DNA of 6,259 nt, taken from NCBI GenBank assembly GCA_964196565.1, contig CAXMUH010000134.1:1-6259 (forward strand), in the 5' to 3' direction. Positions 5,663-6,259 of the stretch are shown in pieces (position 1 is the first letter of the stretch; every line of letters starts with the position of its first letter). The notes beneath the pieces are model-generated. The model ran no database searches and was not told the origin of the DNA. It was given only the letters and a program-made list of their open reading frames with translations. A program made the translations under genes and the position numbers. The DNA is from 2-12-FULL-42-15 sp964196565. GTDB lineage: Bacteria > Pseudomonadota > Gammaproteobacteria > Coxiellales > Coxiellaceae.

Positions 5663-6037
5663 ATGCGGATTTTCAAGACAAAATGGTTCGCTAAATGGGC
5701 TAAAAAAGAGCGGCTTAGCGATGCTGCTTTGTTCAATGCAATCAGTGAGATGCAGCAAGGCTTGATTGAAGCCAAGCTGAGTGATTTTGTTTATAAGAAG
5801 CGAGTAGCGCTGCCTGGCCGCGGTAAAAGAGGAAGCACGCGAACAATATTGGCGCTTAAATCAGGAGATAAAGCTTTTTTTATATTCGGGTTTTCAAAAA
5901 ATGAAATGGCTAATATTAATGACTCTGAGCTTCGCCAGTTAAAACTATTAGCTTCAAAATTTCTAAACTATAATACTGCGGAGCTACGAATTGCGCTGAA
6001 AGAAAAAGAACTTGTCGAGGTGAGTTATCATGAATAA
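5663..6037 (+). CDS. RelE-type toxin of a type II toxin-antitoxin system
   Basis: This 124-residue protein resembles the RelE toxin family usually paired with NadS/HigA-like antitoxins. Members of the wider RelE/HigB fold are mRNA interferases that cleave translated mRNA at the ribosome. The visible family features are the N-terminus MRIFKTKWFAKWAKKE, the YKKRVALPG segment (44-52), the basic loop GRGKRGSTR (52-60), the hydrophobic strand FFIFGFSKNE (72-81), and the NINDSEL...LKLLA segment (84-97). Length is typical. The ATG at 5663 is preferred over a GTG at 5651 because the family starts with MRIF, AAGGA (5654-5658) precedes it, and the GTG overlaps the operator array. The stop overlaps the antitoxin start by 8 nt, so the pair is translationally coupled, toxin first. 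Catalytic activity is inferred from the family. Confidence 0.87.
   Translation: MRIFKTKWFAKWAKKERLSDAALFNAISEMQQGLIEAKLSDFVYKKRVALPGRGKRGSTRTILALKSGDKAFFIFGFSKNEMANINDSELRQLKLLASKFLNYNTAELRIALKEKELVEVSYHE
6017..6023 (+). promoter_or_regulatory. Ribosome binding site of the antitoxin
   Basis: GAGGTGA sits 6 nt before the ATG at 6030, inside the last codons of the toxin. It is a stronger match and better spaced than the toxin's own AAGGA (4 nt from its ATG). This would favour antitoxin production. Confidence 0.75.
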
Positions 6038-6259
6038 AAAAAGTCTATCTGAAGTATTGCAAGAAACAGCAGAAGGTTTGCACCGCGCAGGCTTGATGAA
6101 CGATGAAACGATGCGAGAATTTGATATTCTATCTTTACCTAAGGTGAAAACATACACCCCTGCACAAATCAAACGCTTGCGAAAACGTAATAAAGCGAGT
6201 CAAGCGGTATTTGCTGCTTACCTTAATACAACTGTCTCCACAATCCAAAAATGGGAACA
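6030..6259 (+). CDS. Xre/NadS-like antitoxin and DNA-binding autoregulator (3' end outside the window)
   Basis: The first 76 codons are present; the frame is open at the window edge. Proteins of this type are usually about 100 residues, so about a quarter is probably missing. Residues 1-40 are a charged helical N-terminus. Residues 43-76, from TPAQIKRLRKRNKASQAVFA to STIQKWE, form a helix-turn-helix of the Xre/HigA kind, with QAVFAAYLNTTVSTIQKWE as the positioning and recognition helices. In this family the protein neutralises the RelE-type toxin encoded just upstream and represses the shared promoter. The ATG is fixed by a strong ribosome binding site and the 8-nt overlap with the toxin gene. 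The half-site array at 5624-5651 is its likely target. Confidence 0.85.
   Translation, partial: MNKKSLSEVLQETAEGLHRAGLMNDETMREFDILSLPKVKTYTPAQIKRLRKRNKASQAVFAAYLNTTVSTIQKWE

Noticed and set aside
5569..5775. Leftward open frame of 68 codons overlapping the toxin start
   Set aside because: It is antisense to the conserved toxin coding sequence and its promoter and has no recognisable product.

Overview
The window fits a Gammaproteobacterium with a Gram-negative outer membrane and moderate to low GC. The evidence is two signal-peptide-bearing outer-membrane beta-barrel proteins, a proteobacterial-type toxin-antitoxin pair, and short GC-rich palindromic repeats between genes. The protein architecture and repeat style recall host-associated Legionellales/Coxiella-like bacteria. 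That is an impression; nothing here fixes the taxon.

Layout: 1-270 has no gene. It holds two copies of a 37-nt hairpin element and two copies of an exact 20-bp repeat. A strong stem-loop at 271-297 is the likely terminator of the leftward genes. Two large leftward paralogues follow as a tandem pair 27 nt apart: the upstream one at 5098-2729 and the downstream one at 2701-314. Each has a signal peptide, an inverse-autotransporter (intimin/invasin-type) beta-barrel, a conserved linker module of about 105 residues, and an asparagine-ladder passenger that reads as a long parallel beta-helix. The barrel and linker of the two genes align at an exact 2400-bp offset for over 1.2 kb. The passengers have diverged strongly.

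Upstream, at about 5162-5519 and in the opposite orientation, is the decayed remnant of a third barrel gene with identifiable frameshifts. The locus is therefore a small expanding and decaying family of surface proteins: a constant membrane anchor carrying a variable exposed stalk, probably for adhesion or host contact.

At the right end is a rightward toxin-antitoxin operon. A RelE-type toxin (5663-6037) comes first and overlaps by 8 nt an Xre/NadS-like antitoxin that runs off the window. Just before the toxin is a regular array of five alternating AGTG/CACT half-sites with a 12-bp period, overlapping the likely promoter. It is a good candidate for the autoregulatory operator.
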